The position numbers were made by a program, and so were the translations under genes. Of a stretch of DNA of 64,000 nucleotides, positions 23,545 through 35,125 are shown one piece after another. The notes below the pieces were generated by a model that saw only the letters and a program-made list of their open reading frames with translations, ran no database searches and was not told the DNA's origin. The DNA lies in assembly GCA_964017045.1 (NCBI GenBank), contig OZ024808.1:23440918-23504917 (forward strand). The letters are read 5' to 3'. How positions within the stretch are numbered: position 1 is the stretch's first letter; each line of letters begins with the position of its first letter. This stretch comes from Omphiscola glabra (lineage: Eukaryota; Mollusca; Gastropoda; Lymnaeidae).

Positions 23545-26130
23545 ACGGCCATCTATAGTCCAACACAGCGGTCATCTAGTCCATCACAACGGTCATCAAG
23601 TCCAACACAGCTGTCATCTAGTCCATCACAACAGTCAACAAGTCCAACACAGCTGTCATCTAGTCCATCACAACTGTCATTTAGTCCATCATAACGGTCA
23701 TCAAGTCCAACACAGCTGTCATCTAGTCCATCACAACCGTCAACTAGTCCATCACAGTTGTCATCTAGTCATCACAGCTGTCATGTAGTCCAACACAGCT
23801 GTCATCTAGTCCACCACAATGGTCATCTAGTCCATCACAACGGTCATCTAGTCAATCACAACGGTCATCTAGTCCACCACAACGATCATCTAGTCCAACA
23901 CAGCTGTCATCTAGTCCATCACAGTTGTCATCTAGTCCATCACAGTTGTCATTTAGTCCATCACAACGGTCATCTAGTCCAACACAGCTGTCATCTAGTC
24001 CATCACAGCGGTCATCTAGTCCATCACAGCGGTCATCTAGTCCAGGGGTGGGCAAACTTTTTGTGCGGAGGGCCACATTGACAAAGGTAAAGCTATTGGG
24101 GGGCAGCATGTATATTTTGTCCAATTTTTAAATATCGATAAACATTTCCCTATATTAAAATCGGTAGTTTCGCATTTTAGCATTACATGACAAATGTCAA
24201 GGACTGTTTAAAAAAATAGAAAATTAGAAAGAAATTTGATCAAAAATGTTTTAAAAATCATAACGGTGCATGAAATTCTGTAAAATTCAACAAAATAACT
24301 TAAAAACATAGTAATTTTTTAAAATTTCTAAACGCCTTCGAGGGCCACATAATATCAGTTGCCGGGCCGCATGCGGCCCGCGGGCCGTAGTTTGCCCACC
24401 CCTGATCTAGTCCATCACAACGGTCATCTAGTCAATCACAACTGTCATCTAGTCCATCACAGCGGTCATCTAGTCCATCACAGCGGTCATCTAGTCCATC
24501 ACAACGGTCATCTAGTCCATCACAACTGTCATCTAGTCCATCACAACTGTCATCTAGTCCATCACAACCGTCAACTAGTCCATCACAGTTGCCATCTAGT
24601 CATCACAGCTGTCATGTAGTCCATCACAGCGGTCATCTAGTCCATCACAGCGGTCATCTAGTCCATCACAGCGGTCATCTAGTCCATCACAATGGTCATC
24701 TAGTCCATCACACCTGTCATCTAGTCCATCACAACGGTCATCTAGTCCATCACAACGGTCATCTAGTCCATCACAGCGGTCATCTAGTCCATCACACCTG
24801 TCATCTAGTCCATCACAACGGTCATCTAGTCCATCACAACGGTCATCTAGTCCATCACACCTGTCATCTAGTCCATCACAACGGTCATCTAGTCCATCAC
24901 ACCTGTCATCTAGTCCATCACAACGGTCATCTAGTCCATCACAACGGTCATCTAGTCCATCACAACGGTCATCTAGTCCATCACAACGGTCATCTAGTCC
25001 ATCACACCTGTCATCTAGTCCATCACAACGGTCATCTAGTCCATCACAACGGTCATCTAGTCCATCACAACGGTCATCTAGTCCATCACACTTGTCATCT
25101 AGTCCATCACAACCGTCAACTAGTCCATCACAGTTGCCATCTAGTCATCACAGCTGTCATGTAGTCCAACACAGCTGTCATCTAGTCATCACAGCTGTCA
25201 TGTAGTCCAACACAGCTGTCATCTAGTCCACCACAACGGTCATCTAGTCCATCACAACGGTCATCTAGTCCATCACAACGGTCATCTAGTCAATCACAAC
25301 GGTCATCTAGTCCACCACAACGATCATCTAGTCCAACACAGCTGTCATCTAGTCCAACACAACGGTCATCTAGTCCATCACAGTTGTCATCTAGTCCATC
25401 ACAACGGTCATCTAGTCCAACACAACGGTCATCTAGTCCAACACAGCTGTCATCTAGTCCAACACAGCTGTCATCTAGTCCAACACAACGGTCATCTAGT
25501 CCATCACAGTTGTCATCTAGTCCATCACAACGGTCATCTAGTCATCACAGCGGTCATCTAGTCCATCACAACGGTCATCTAGCCCATCACAGCGGTCATC
25601 TAGTCCAACACAACGGTCATCTAGTCCATCACAACGGTCATCTAGTCCAACACAGCTGTCATCTAGTCCAACACAGCTGTCATCTAGTCCAACACAACGG
25701 TCATCTAGTCCATCACAGTTGTCATCTAGTCCATCACAACGGTCATCTAGTCCAACACAGTTGTCGTCTAGTCCAACACAACGGTCATCTAGTCCATCAC
25801 AGTTGTCATCTAGTCCATCACAACGGTCATCTAGTCATCACAGCGGTCATCTAGTCCATCACAACGGTCATCTAGCCCATCACAACTATCATCTAGTCCA
25901 TCACACCTGTCATCTAGTCCATCACACCTGTCATCTAGTCCATCACAACTGTCATCTAGTCCATCACAGCGGTCATCTAGTCCATCACAACGGTCATCTA
26001 GTCCATCACAACTGTCATCTAGTCCATCACACCTGTCATCTAGTCCATCACAAGTGTCATCTAGTCCATCACAACGGTCATCTAGTCCAACACAGCTGTC
26101 ATCTAGCCCATCACAGCGGTCATTTAGTCC
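23545..26130. repeat. 21-bp satellite array, about 2.6 kb, interrupted by a MITE
   Basis: About 105 monomers contain CTAGTCCATCACAACGGTCA with a few recurring variants (CAGCTG, CACCTG, CAACTG, CAGCGG). One-base-short monomers (TAGTCATCACAG) recur at about 23768, 24599, 25144, 25184, 25540 and 25833 within similar neighbours, so blocks of several hundred bp were duplicated. Excluding the MITE at 24043-24404 and one target copy, the array is about 2.2 kb. Confidence 0.97.
24043..24404. mobile_element. hAT-type MITE, copy 2, inside the 21-bp satellite
   Basis: It has the same 16-bp perfect termini as the element at 8270-8629 and is nearly identical internally, differing by a few substitutions and small indels. 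It is flanked by a perfect duplication ATCTAGTC (24035-24042 and 24405-24412), which is part of the satellite monomer. The insertion therefore postdates at least some of the array. Confidence 0.96.
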
Positions 26131-26533
26131 GTAAGTTCCGATGGTTACAATGAGAATCTTCACCAGTGATCTCAATATTGCTGTCGCGCGTATTGAGTTC
26201 AAGGCAGATAAAAGATAAATAAAACGGAAATATAAGTATGAACGTATCGATATATCGATCTGAGATGGAAAAGGGGGAATAGCTGGACAAAATACGTATT
26301 TCTGATAAGTCTTCCGGGCAGGGAACTAAAAAAAGGAAATCTCTGGGGAAACCTGGACGCATGGTAATCCTAATTAGGAAGGCTAGTGGGATCTCAATGG
26401 ATCTGAATGATCTTGGCAAGCTAGAAAAACGTATCCCATAATTCCAACACAGCTCCGTGTTTCGGCGCGTAGGCGTAACTTGATTTTGTGTCCTACGCAA
26501 AGAGGTGTAATGATGATTAGTGCGGCTTCGGTC
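26131..26533. other. Spacer, no gene seen
   Basis: About 400 bp of ordinary sequence between the satellite and the hAT element. Confidence 0.35.
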
Positions 26534-27004
26534 CAGGGTTTCTTTCAGGCATACCTCGGGGGGGGGGGGGGGGGACAGTCCCCCGGAGCAAGCCATTGCC
26601 CCCCCCCCCGGGGGAAAATGTGTAAAAAAAAAAATTACCAAATTTTAATTTTTATAAAATTTTTAAAAGTAATTGAAATTTGTTTCTTTCATCGATTACA
26701 ATTATTGGAAACAAATAAAATATCGATTTGTTCGATATTTATTGATGATCCATATCGTTCAGGTTAATCTTGTTACAGACTCGCAGAAATCGATTATAAA
26801 TATCGTATTGTTTTGAAAATTGGCCGCTCCTGATCATAAGCTAAATCTTACTTTTTCTTATTCGCATATATCGGTATCTTTTATTTAATGAAATTTTTGC
26901 AGCTGCACAAGTTGAAAGACTTTATAATAACACTGTATTAAACTACCTTTACATATATATAAATATAAATGTCTATAAATTGAATGTAGTTCTTGCTAAG
27001 TAAT

Positions 27005-27582
27005 GTCGCATAAGAGATGGAATCGGTGGGCCGTCGAGCGTGAGCTCTTAATGCCCCCCCCCCGGCGCTCCCCCACACAAACCAGAGCACTGAAGGACTT
27101 AACCCGACTCCAGCCCGTGCGGGAGGGCGCCGGGAACTTCCCCCTATGACCTAGAGGAGGCCCGGTCGACCGAGGACGCTGCGTTTAAAGCGTCGCAGTT
27201 AACTCTCTGTGGGTCAGGACGGCTTTGCTTCCACTCCGGTGGTTTGGTGTTGCGTTACCAACCCCCACCGCCCAGGGAGTCTTTCGGTCGGGACGTTAGT
27301 AGTGGCGGGACGAAACGGTTGCCTAGGGGCGGCTTTCTCACGGCCGCGTAGTTAAAATCATCGGCATGGGTTTTGAGGGCCACCCAAGCCTCATACCCAT
27401 TAACAGCAACTAGTAATCATGTTAGTGGCAGCTCCCGTTGCGTTGGGAGTCATGCGTTTGGCCGGGGTTTTTTAGCTTCGGGTGGACAAGTCCCCCTACT
27501 AGTCTGCCACGCCGCGAAGAGGCAAAACCCCATGTGGACGCCCCCGAATTTCTTCGAGGACGCGGTCGCTTACGCAACCCAG
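27005..27582 (+). mobile_element. GC-rich dispersed element, copy 1 (578 bp), inserted in hAT copy A
   Basis: The element is flanked by a perfect 13-bp duplication CTTGCTAAGTAAT (26992-27004 and 27583-27595). The homologous point in the other hAT copy (about 49544-49556) shows the undisturbed site CTTGCTAAGAAAT, which proves insertion. Shared landmarks with the second copy are GGGCCGTCGAGC, GACGAAACGGTTGCCTAGG and AATCATCGGC. A 13-bp duplication suggests target-primed insertion, but there is no poly(A) tail and no recognisable protein. The class is unresolved. Confidence 0.85.
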
Positions 27583-27595
27583 CTTGCTAAGTAAT

Positions 27596-29092
27596 AAACA
27601 TGTGCAATCTGTTTTGACATTATATTATATAATAGCATCAGGCTTTAAAAATCATTTTAGCAAATATTTTAATGTAGTAGATTCCATAGATGTATACTGA
27701 CTTAGATCAAATGAAAACTTTAAAAAAACAACAACAACAAAAAACAACAAACAAACAAACTAATTTTAAAACAAAAAAATTAGGAATTTAGCGGTTGCAT
27801 ACAAATAGTGGACATTAAATCAATAATTATTAAATCGAGAGCGTCTCTAGTTTTTTAGCACAGAGTAAAATGATTTTTTTTGTTTTACAGTTTTTTTTTA
27901 TCAAATCCACATCGATAAAATGATAATCCAGTAGAAAGAATATATATATTTAAACAACGAATAAAAAAAAATCGAGTATTTCGACTATCTTGTAAATGCC
28001 ATTTTTGGAAGTAGTTAAAAAAAAATTATATACAATTGGTAAAAAAATTGTTTTAAAGTATAATATCGAAGAGGCAAGTTGTAATGATCTGAAGCAAATT
28101 ATAGTAGTTTAAAAATCTTAATCAACATTTCCATCAACTGAATATTGAGAATTTAAACTTTAATTTAATACGAAAAAAATCACACATTAATAAATATATG
28201 ATGTCTTTTGTAAATAAGTCATGACTTCTTAACAATTATGTAGGTTACATATGATTTATAAATAATAAAAATTTTAAAAACCCATAAAGATGTAGTCTAT
28301 AGCCTTTTGTACAGTAAAGCTCTTTTTTTCTTTTTGACTTTAGTGAAACTTGGAAATATTTAGAAATAAACATTTTTTTTTGGTTTTTCTTTTTCGTTCA
28401 AAATGTAAAACTGTTTTAGCATTTCTTTTTTGGGATGGATACCTTTTTTTTTGGAAGGAATTCTTTTTTTTTTAATTTTAAAAATATTTTGTAGTAAATT
28501 TATTATTTTTTATGTAGTTGACCCCAAAAATATTTTTAAATAATAATTTTAAAAACACATTACTTTTCATTTAAAAAAATAATGTTTGCATAACACACTT
28601 AGTCAAGCAGAGACGTCGCTTGGCTTTTGTGGCACCCGTGCTACTTTTCGGTTTGTTTCCTTCCCTACCTAGCAGTAAAAGTTGATAATTTAATGTAATT
28701 ACAGCCCCTAAAATATGCAAGGCCCCATGCAGCTATACGGGTTGCAGACCTCACACGATGGCTCTTAGGTCAAATGACATATAAAATCTTAACTAGCATC
28801 TCTACCGTTGCTCTGCAGTTAAGTTTATAATGATGCGAAACTAAATTTAACTACGGTATGTAAAATAAATGCCTTCTTACATTTTGAATTTATCAAAAAA
28901 TTTTCGGGGCCTATCAAATTTTAAGGGGCGAGTCTAAGCTATGGAGTATCTCTCTATAAAAAAGCATACAATAAGGGCTCCCAACTGGACTGAATTTGTT
29001 TATTTAAAATTGGGCTGGTGGAAGAGTTAGTGATGTCCTGTTATTATGGTTATTTCTAGCACTTACCACACAAAAGTCTGAAATATTTACAT
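27596..29092. other. AT-rich part of hAT copy A and of its extra segment
   Basis: 27596-27955 is hAT sequence shared with 49555-49965. From 27956 the sequence has no counterpart in the other copy. It is AT-rich with T and A runs, and no gene is seen before the LINE remnant. Confidence 0.5.
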
Positions 29093-30170
29093 CAGTGGCG
29101 CTTCATCCCATGTAGGGCCATGACCTGCTCCACAACATTCTTCCATTCGGATCGAACCATCGCTTTACACCTCCATGTCCGAACCACAACCTTTGTAAGC
29201 CATTCTCTACATCGCCTTCCATCTCAGTCTTGGTAGACCGGTGAGCCCCCTGCCCCTAGGTTTCTGCCTGTAGATCCTTTTTGTTGCTCCAGAAACTGGC
29301 ATCCTTTCAATGTGTCCTGCCCAGGGCAGTCTGCCTTTTTTTATATTGTTGTGACTATGGATGGGTATTTGTACAATTGATATAGCTCTTAGTTTGTACG
29401 GATTCCCAAAACAAAATTGTCTATCATCGGGTCATATATTTAGCAGGTTCTCTGCTTTTCTGGTAGGAACCAAGTCTCACTTGCGTAAGTTACTACTGGT
29501 CTTATGATAGTGGTGTATATTGCCTTCTTTGTTCCCTTATTGAGGTTTTTGCTTTGAAGTAGCTTTTGTAAATTGAAATAATAACGGTTGCATGCTGTTA
29601 TTCTTTCTTGCACCTCCGATTGTATATCCTCTTGCTTATTTATAGCCACTCCTAGATATTTGAAAGTAGCTACCCTCTCAAAGGTGTAGTTGTTCATATT
29701 GATGGCGTCATCAGTGCGTATTTCCTGACATTATTTACATCAAGACCAGCTTTGACCGTGACATCTTCAAGTTCCCTGAAAGTTTTAATTATATCATCAA
29801 TGCTGTTTCTACCAAGTAGCGCTATATCGCCTGTGTATGCCAGGTATTGCAGTGGCTGGCTTTATAAAGTTCCTAATGGTTGTTCTCTACCACTTCTCAA
29901 GTGCTAACACGTATGTTTCTTATGCTTTTTTCTAAAGTGATGTTGAAAAGGATACATGGATTTCCTTGTCTGAGGCCCTGATTAATTGGAAATCCCCTCA
30001 AGTACTCTCTCTGTACTTTGATTCTACTTTTGGAGTTATCCATCGTCATATGTATGAGTCGGGTAAGTTTGTTAAGGACTCCAAGTTCCAGCAGAGCATC
30101 GTTTATGTATTTTCTGTCTATGCTATCATAAGCTGATTTGTAGTCCACATTGTTATGAAGGATGACGTAT
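29093..30170 (-). pseudogene. Broken non-LTR retrotransposon reverse transcriptase
   Basis: Read on the minus strand, 30145-29900 encodes VDYKSAYDSIDRKYINDALL and GLRQGN, motifs of LINE reverse transcriptases. A different frame (29865-29705) gives QYLAY, then the catalytic box as YTGD (29826-29837), where YADD is expected. A third open stretch (29697-29440) carries YLGVAINKQ and an IRPVVTYASETW thumb-like motif. Frameshifts, stops and loss of a catalytic Asp make it inactive. The endonuclease part is missing. The tail near 29093-29200 matches 10417-10515. The clade is unresolved. Confidence 0.85.
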
Positions 30171-31171
30171 TTTTTAGCACGACTATCTCGCGTCCCACGT
30201 GCATGACCCCTCGTGAACTCTCGTGACCGCCTTTGAAGTGTGGCTAGAAAAACCTTATTTATTCTAGTTAGGAGAACTGTCGAAAATAATAGAATATTCT
30301 GGATAAAACGAGAAGTCAAAACAATGCATTAGACGGTTCTAGACATTAGTAGGAAATGCCTATAAAAAGGGCTGACCGATAAAGAGGGAGAGAGATTTTG
30401 TTTTGATCACGAGATGCTATGTCATACTTTGTTGTGTGTAGAGATTTTTATTTCCTCGTACAATTTTGTGCTCATTGTATTTTTATATACAGTACCGGTA
30501 CCAGCAAATCTGTAAGTTTATAATTTCAATCATATTTCACTTGCTGTTATTATTTAATTGAAGTTCACAAATTAAAAAGTTATTAATTGTAATTAGCTCT
30601 GGCCTTGATTGTCGTTTTATTTGGTATTATTTTTAAATGTTGGTATCGTCCTTTATTATGGATCGTTTCTAGAACGAGCCATAGTCTAAAATTAAGAGAT
30701 TAAATTCTCAATTCATAACGGTTCGTAATAACATATAGTTGGTGTATGTTGATGTTGTATTCTTAGCATTTTTCTACAAGACATCTAACAGTAAATATAT
30801 GAACGTCTGAAATGCCCCTTCACACATTGTCTGAAAGATACATGATACCCTCACTAAGTAACTCTTGTTACAAGTGACATATCCTCATCAACACCAAGCA
30901 CAGAAACATTGCAAACCCCATCTACATTCATAGGAGCCATAATGATCAATAAATTGATCGTGAGCCCTTAATATACAGAAAAAGAAAAATTTGCATCACT
31001 GCATTTTGAATTTATTATTTTTAAATTAAGGTGACCCCTTCCCTCACTTTTGCTCAAACTCTTCGGATTCCTCAATTTCTGCTACCCCCCCCCCCTTTTT
31101 TTTTTCTTGACGTTGATCAGTGTGACTTACGGGGTTGAATCTAATCTTGTGTCAAATGATTTTCTTCGGCG
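30171..31171. other. Remainder of the extra segment in hAT copy A
   Basis: About 1 kb of AT-rich DNA with a poly-C run near 31086-31095 and no recognisable gene. It is absent from the other hAT copy. Confidence 0.4.
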
Positions 31172-31809
31172 CACCACAACCAGAATGAATTTAGTTTACG
31201 TATGCCTCCCCTGACGCTTGAAAAATTATATTCCCCGATCAATGACAGTCTTATCAAAACATTTGAATCATGTATACTACAAAATGCACCTCTTGATTGT
31301 TAAATAATAACACATTTTCTGCTGCCCTACTTCCGATAAAAATTACTTGCCATGACAACCAATTTTGGTGCTGATATATACACTGTCCAGCGGCGAGCCT
31401 AGTGTTAGCGCCACCCTAGGTGGGTTAAATTCTTTGACGCACTACCTTTCTCGATAGAAACTCTGCAGATGTCCGAAAATCCCGCCGCTTTATATAAAGA
31501 AAACATGACACCCGGGAAGACCAAATGTTCGCCCCCCCCCTTTTTTTACGTCACTGACGTGAGTCTTTGGTGACAGGGGAAAAGATTCATTTATACTCCC
31601 CCCCCCCCCCGCTAAACTCTCAAACCCATTATTTTCATCCATTAACACTATAGCCCATTTGATGCCCCCGCTAGTCTGGCGCCCGGGTACATATGTCCCA
31701 TCTGCCACCCCTTAGCTACGCCTCTGGCTACTGACACCTGGCACTGCCCCCCCCCCCCCCCGAACATCTGAAGTGCTCCCCCGGGGGAAAATTTCTGAAA
31801 GAAACACTG

Positions 31810-32639
31810 CTTGGGTCGAGCCAAGCTTTTTGCCACCCCTTCCATGAAAAAAAAACAACAAAAAACTCTGCTGTCGGTTGAAAATAACGCCCCTCAAAAT
31901 AAGGAAGAAAACTTCCGCCCGGGGCGCACAACACCTCCACACCCCTTCCCACGCCACTGCCTACGCATGCAGGAAGTTTTTCCACTTTGATCATGAAATT
32001 GTTACAATGACAATGTTTCAGCGATACGTGTACGACTTGACAGTTGACCCATGTCACGTATCGCCTCAATTCAAGTACGTTATAGAGCATCCAAGACAGT
32101 GACTGTACAGCCCCCCCCCCCCCTGCTTATCCAGAGCAAATGTCACAGTAACCTTACTTTATTTCGCCAACTTTGAAGGAGTGGTGTGAACACCAATTCA
32201 GTTCGTTAGACTCAGACCCACTAGAGATTTAAAAAAAAAAAAAAGATTGTATATTTTGACGCCTTCGAAGGTAAACAAAACTTTCTCAGACCCAGAGGCA
32301 TCACTAGGGCTGGTGTCATCTGGTGCGGTAAACTCACTTAGTCACCCACCCTTCTCCCCAGCCCTTGCATGATTTTTTGGACGGCCCTTGCCAATTTTCG
32401 TGTTTTTTTTGTGTTACTTTCAAAGCAATTTCAATTTGTTTCTATTATTTCTTCCACATAACGACTTCGGACCCCTTAAATATCAGAGCCCCCCCAGGAG
32501 CCGCAGTGCTGCAGGGCCCATGCGACGTGTCTGCCCCCCCCCACCCCCCCCACCCCGAATGGACTTCATTCCCAGCCTCTACTGGAGATTAATAATGATA
32601 TTATTGTGATAAATAATCGTAGGCTAATGAGATTATGTG
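31810..32639. other. Degraded hAT-like fragments, no gene
   Basis: It contains an isolated right-end-like CACGCCACTG near 31950 and a left-end-like CAGAGGCATCACTAGGGCTG near 32293, each without a partner. Several poly-C runs are present. Open frames of 70-75 codons are not supported. Confidence 0.35.
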
Positions 32640-32765
32640 TTTTATGAGTTCAGTGTGTCATATCTCAGTGTGTTATAGATCAGTGTGTCATAGTTCAGTG
32701 TGTCATATTCAGTGTGTCATAGTTCAGTGTATCATAGGTCAGTGTGTCATAGGTCAAGTGTGCTT
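32640..32765. repeat. 15-bp minisatellite
   Basis: About eight units of GTTCAGTGTGTCATA and variants. Confidence 0.88.
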
Positions 32766-32917
32766 TCAAACATGATTCCAAAAAAACAATCCATAAAGGG
32801 AGTGGACATACGAGTTTAGTGTTTCTATTTTCCTGAAGAGGACGACGCTAAATCATGACCCGTTTCGGGGATCATAAACTCAAGCTATGTCACTTATCTT
32901 GTGGAATAACCCACTAG

Positions 32918-33200
32918 ACACTCTGGTGGTACCATGCTCTGGTGGCCCCCTGCTCTGGTGGTATCATGCTCTGGTGGTATCATGCTCTGGTGGCCCCTTC
33001 TCTGATGGTACCATGCTCTGGTGGTACCATGCTCTGGTGGCCTCCTGCCATGGTGGCCCTATGCTCTGGTGCCCCCCCTGCTCTTGTGGCCCTCTGCTCT
33101 GGTGGTCCTCTGCTCTGGTGGCCCCTGCTCTGGTAACCCCCTGCTCTGGCGGTACCCTGATCTGGTGACTCCCTGCTCTGGTGACATCCTGTTTTTGTTT
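32918..33200. repeat. 15-bp CTCTGGTGG minisatellite
   Basis: About 18 units contain GCTCTGGTGG followed by CCCCT, TACCAT or TATCAT. Open frames on both strands follow from the 15-bp period and are not genes. Confidence 0.92.
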
Positions 33201-33671
33201 CACTATTTCTAGTGACACCCTGGCCTAGTATCTAAAATAGATTTGTTATGAAATTGATTAAGCCAGCTTTGTCAAATGTGCAATATTCCATTGGGTGTTA
33301 TCCCTTGTGAAGGTGTCATCCGGTGTGGCCCGCACCCACCCCACCCCACCCCCAGTGACGCCACTCCTCACATCATCCCACTATCGGACAATTTATCAAC
33401 GGTTCCCTGCATGAACACAAATATCTGGCAGACAGAACATTATAAACAAAGAGTCGGCGGGGGTTGCCAGGATGAATCTTAACAAGCTCATCCTATTTCA
33501 ATTTACTCAACTAGTAAAGAAGAAAAACACTGCCTCCTATGACGCTGGCTGATTTTGGAACAATCACGAGCTCTCTGAAAACTAACCTTGCTTTCACCTC
33601 GCCGTCAATCCGTGCCCCGAAGCCCCACAATTTTGACAAAGTATTACCCCCACGACCCTACCTCTGCCTCC

Positions 33672-33826
33672 CAGAGGCGTAACTGGGTTTTAGACGCCTT
33701 GGCTAATTTATTTTTGGCGCCCTTGATATTTAAATAAAAATTAGAGATTTAGCGGCGCCCTTTTGAACTGGCGCAGCCTGGCGCCCTTGGGAACTGCCCC
33801 AATGCCAAGCCGTTGTTACGCCTCTG
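33672..33826. mobile_element. hAT-type MITE with CAGAGGCGTAAC termini (155 bp)
   Basis: Perfect 12-bp inverted termini CAGAGGCGTAAC and GTTACGCCTCTG are flanked by a perfect 8-bp duplication CTGCCTCC (33664-33671 and 33827-33834). It is related in its ends, but not closely in its interior, to the elements at 20212 and 48002. Confidence 0.94.
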
Positions 33827-33834
33827 CTGCCTCC

Positions 33835-34935
33835 CCTGACCTCTTGAAGCTGTAGGTTTACCTTTCGACATACAGGAAACACACATCTGTGCAAGGAATG
33901 TAAAGTGAAAGGTTATTTATTCACAGCAGCCCTGGTAACTCTTGGAATCTAAGCAGAAAATTGAGCAATTAGGTCTTTTTTGTATGTTAAATATATATGT
34001 TTTTTAAATATATATTTTTTTTACATTGCGGAAGATTCCCGGTTGTTTTTTTATTTTTTATTAACAGCTTGCGTCCGTTCAGCAAGGGGAGGCCATTCAA
34101 CTGCCGGGTTACCGGAAGTTTATTCTACAAAAATTGGTTGGACGGAAATGAACTGGACTCTGAAATTTATTCAATCGTGTGTTCGAAATGCAATAATTAT
34201 TTTTAAAGAAAAACAAACAACAAAAATAAATTTGTATTAAAAATATTACATTTTCCCAATTTCTAACACTCGCACCTTCCCTTAAAGAAACATTTTTATA
34301 AATAAATCTCCAATTAGCAAATTTCATTTCGAACAAAATTTCTGTTGAACAATTTTGTGTCGCAAAAATTATTTCTAACAGATTTGCGGATGCGCCAGAA
34401 AAGTGGCTGGGAGATGGATGGAAGAAAAAAAAAGGGGGGGGGGGTCATGGGGGCCGGATAAGGAGATTTTGAATGGGGTTTTGAAAGGAGGATATAATAA
34501 ACACATCCTTATTCTTATATTCTCAATTGTTTTTATATAGTTATTATTTTTATAATGTTTTTTTAGAGTTGTGACGTACATATAATAATATCAGGTCGGC
34601 TATTACTTGAAACAGATAATAGTTCAGCTGCTAACCCACAGACGAAATAATTGTATTTAAAAAGAAAACTTTAAATATAAATTAGAGACCATTTGAAAGC
34701 AAGGTCTGGATCGTCGATATAGGCCCGAAAGGGAAAGTTGGGCTAACGTGCCAATGACCCCTGACCCGGGTTGAAACGGCTTCCGGCATCGACTGCGTCC
34801 CAATTGCGGTCTTGTTATACACAGCTAGGTCCACTTTTTTATATGTTAATTGTCCTTGGAGACTACTTACAAGATACGAAACTAACTATAAAGATTAAAA
34901 AGATTAAAACGCTTTAAACAAAAATTAAGATTGAC
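33835..34935. other. AT-rich intergenic DNA
   Basis: No gene. A poly-G run lies near 34434-34444. Overlapping open frames on both strands at 33980-34340 have no recognisable domain. Confidence 0.35.
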
Positions 34936-35125
34936 ACCCACTATAGTTAAAGATGTCCTTGTATGTTTGTCAAGATAGGTTTTACCTACACTCGCTATAG
35001 TTACAGATGTCCTTGTATGTTTGTCTAGATTGGTTTTACTGACACCCGCTACAGTTACATATGTCCTTTTTATGTTTGTCTAGATAGGTTTTACCGACAC
35101 CCGCTATAGTTACAGATGTCCTTTT
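34936..35125. repeat. About 54-56-bp repeat, 3.5 copies
   Basis: Units contain TATAGTTACAGATGTCCTT and TGTCTAGATAGGTTTTAC, with a few differences each. Confidence 0.9.

Larger units (their letters stand above)
26534..31809. mobile_element. Composite hAT-type element, copy A (5.3 kb)
   Basis: The left end is CAGGGTTTCTTTCAG (26534-26548) and the right end is CTGAAAGAAACACTG (31795-31809), inverted with one mismatch. The flanks CTTCGGTC and CTTGGGTC match at 7 of 8, as expected for an 8-bp hAT duplication. Parts 26534-27955 and 31172-31809 align along their length with the 1.4-kb element at 49136-50576. Two segments are absent from that copy: a 578-bp GC-rich element (27005-27582) and about 3.2 kb at 27956-31171 that holds a broken LINE. 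No hAT transposase is seen, so the element is non-autonomous. Confidence 0.85.

Noticed and set aside
24589..25854. His- or Ser-rich frames as repetitive proteins
   Set aside because: The 21-bp satellite is open in several frames on both strands, one-base-short monomers break every frame, and a transposon interrupts the array.
27005..27582. GC-rich block as an rRNA fragment or SINE with a tRNA-like head
   Set aside because: I recognise no rRNA core segment, no A/B box pair and no poly(A) or simple-repeat tail.
32293..33366. CAGAGGCATCACTAGGGCTG and a GTGACGCCACT-like end as one 1-kb hAT element
   Set aside because: The ends do not form matching inverted termini and no 8-bp duplication flanks them. 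They look like separate fragments.
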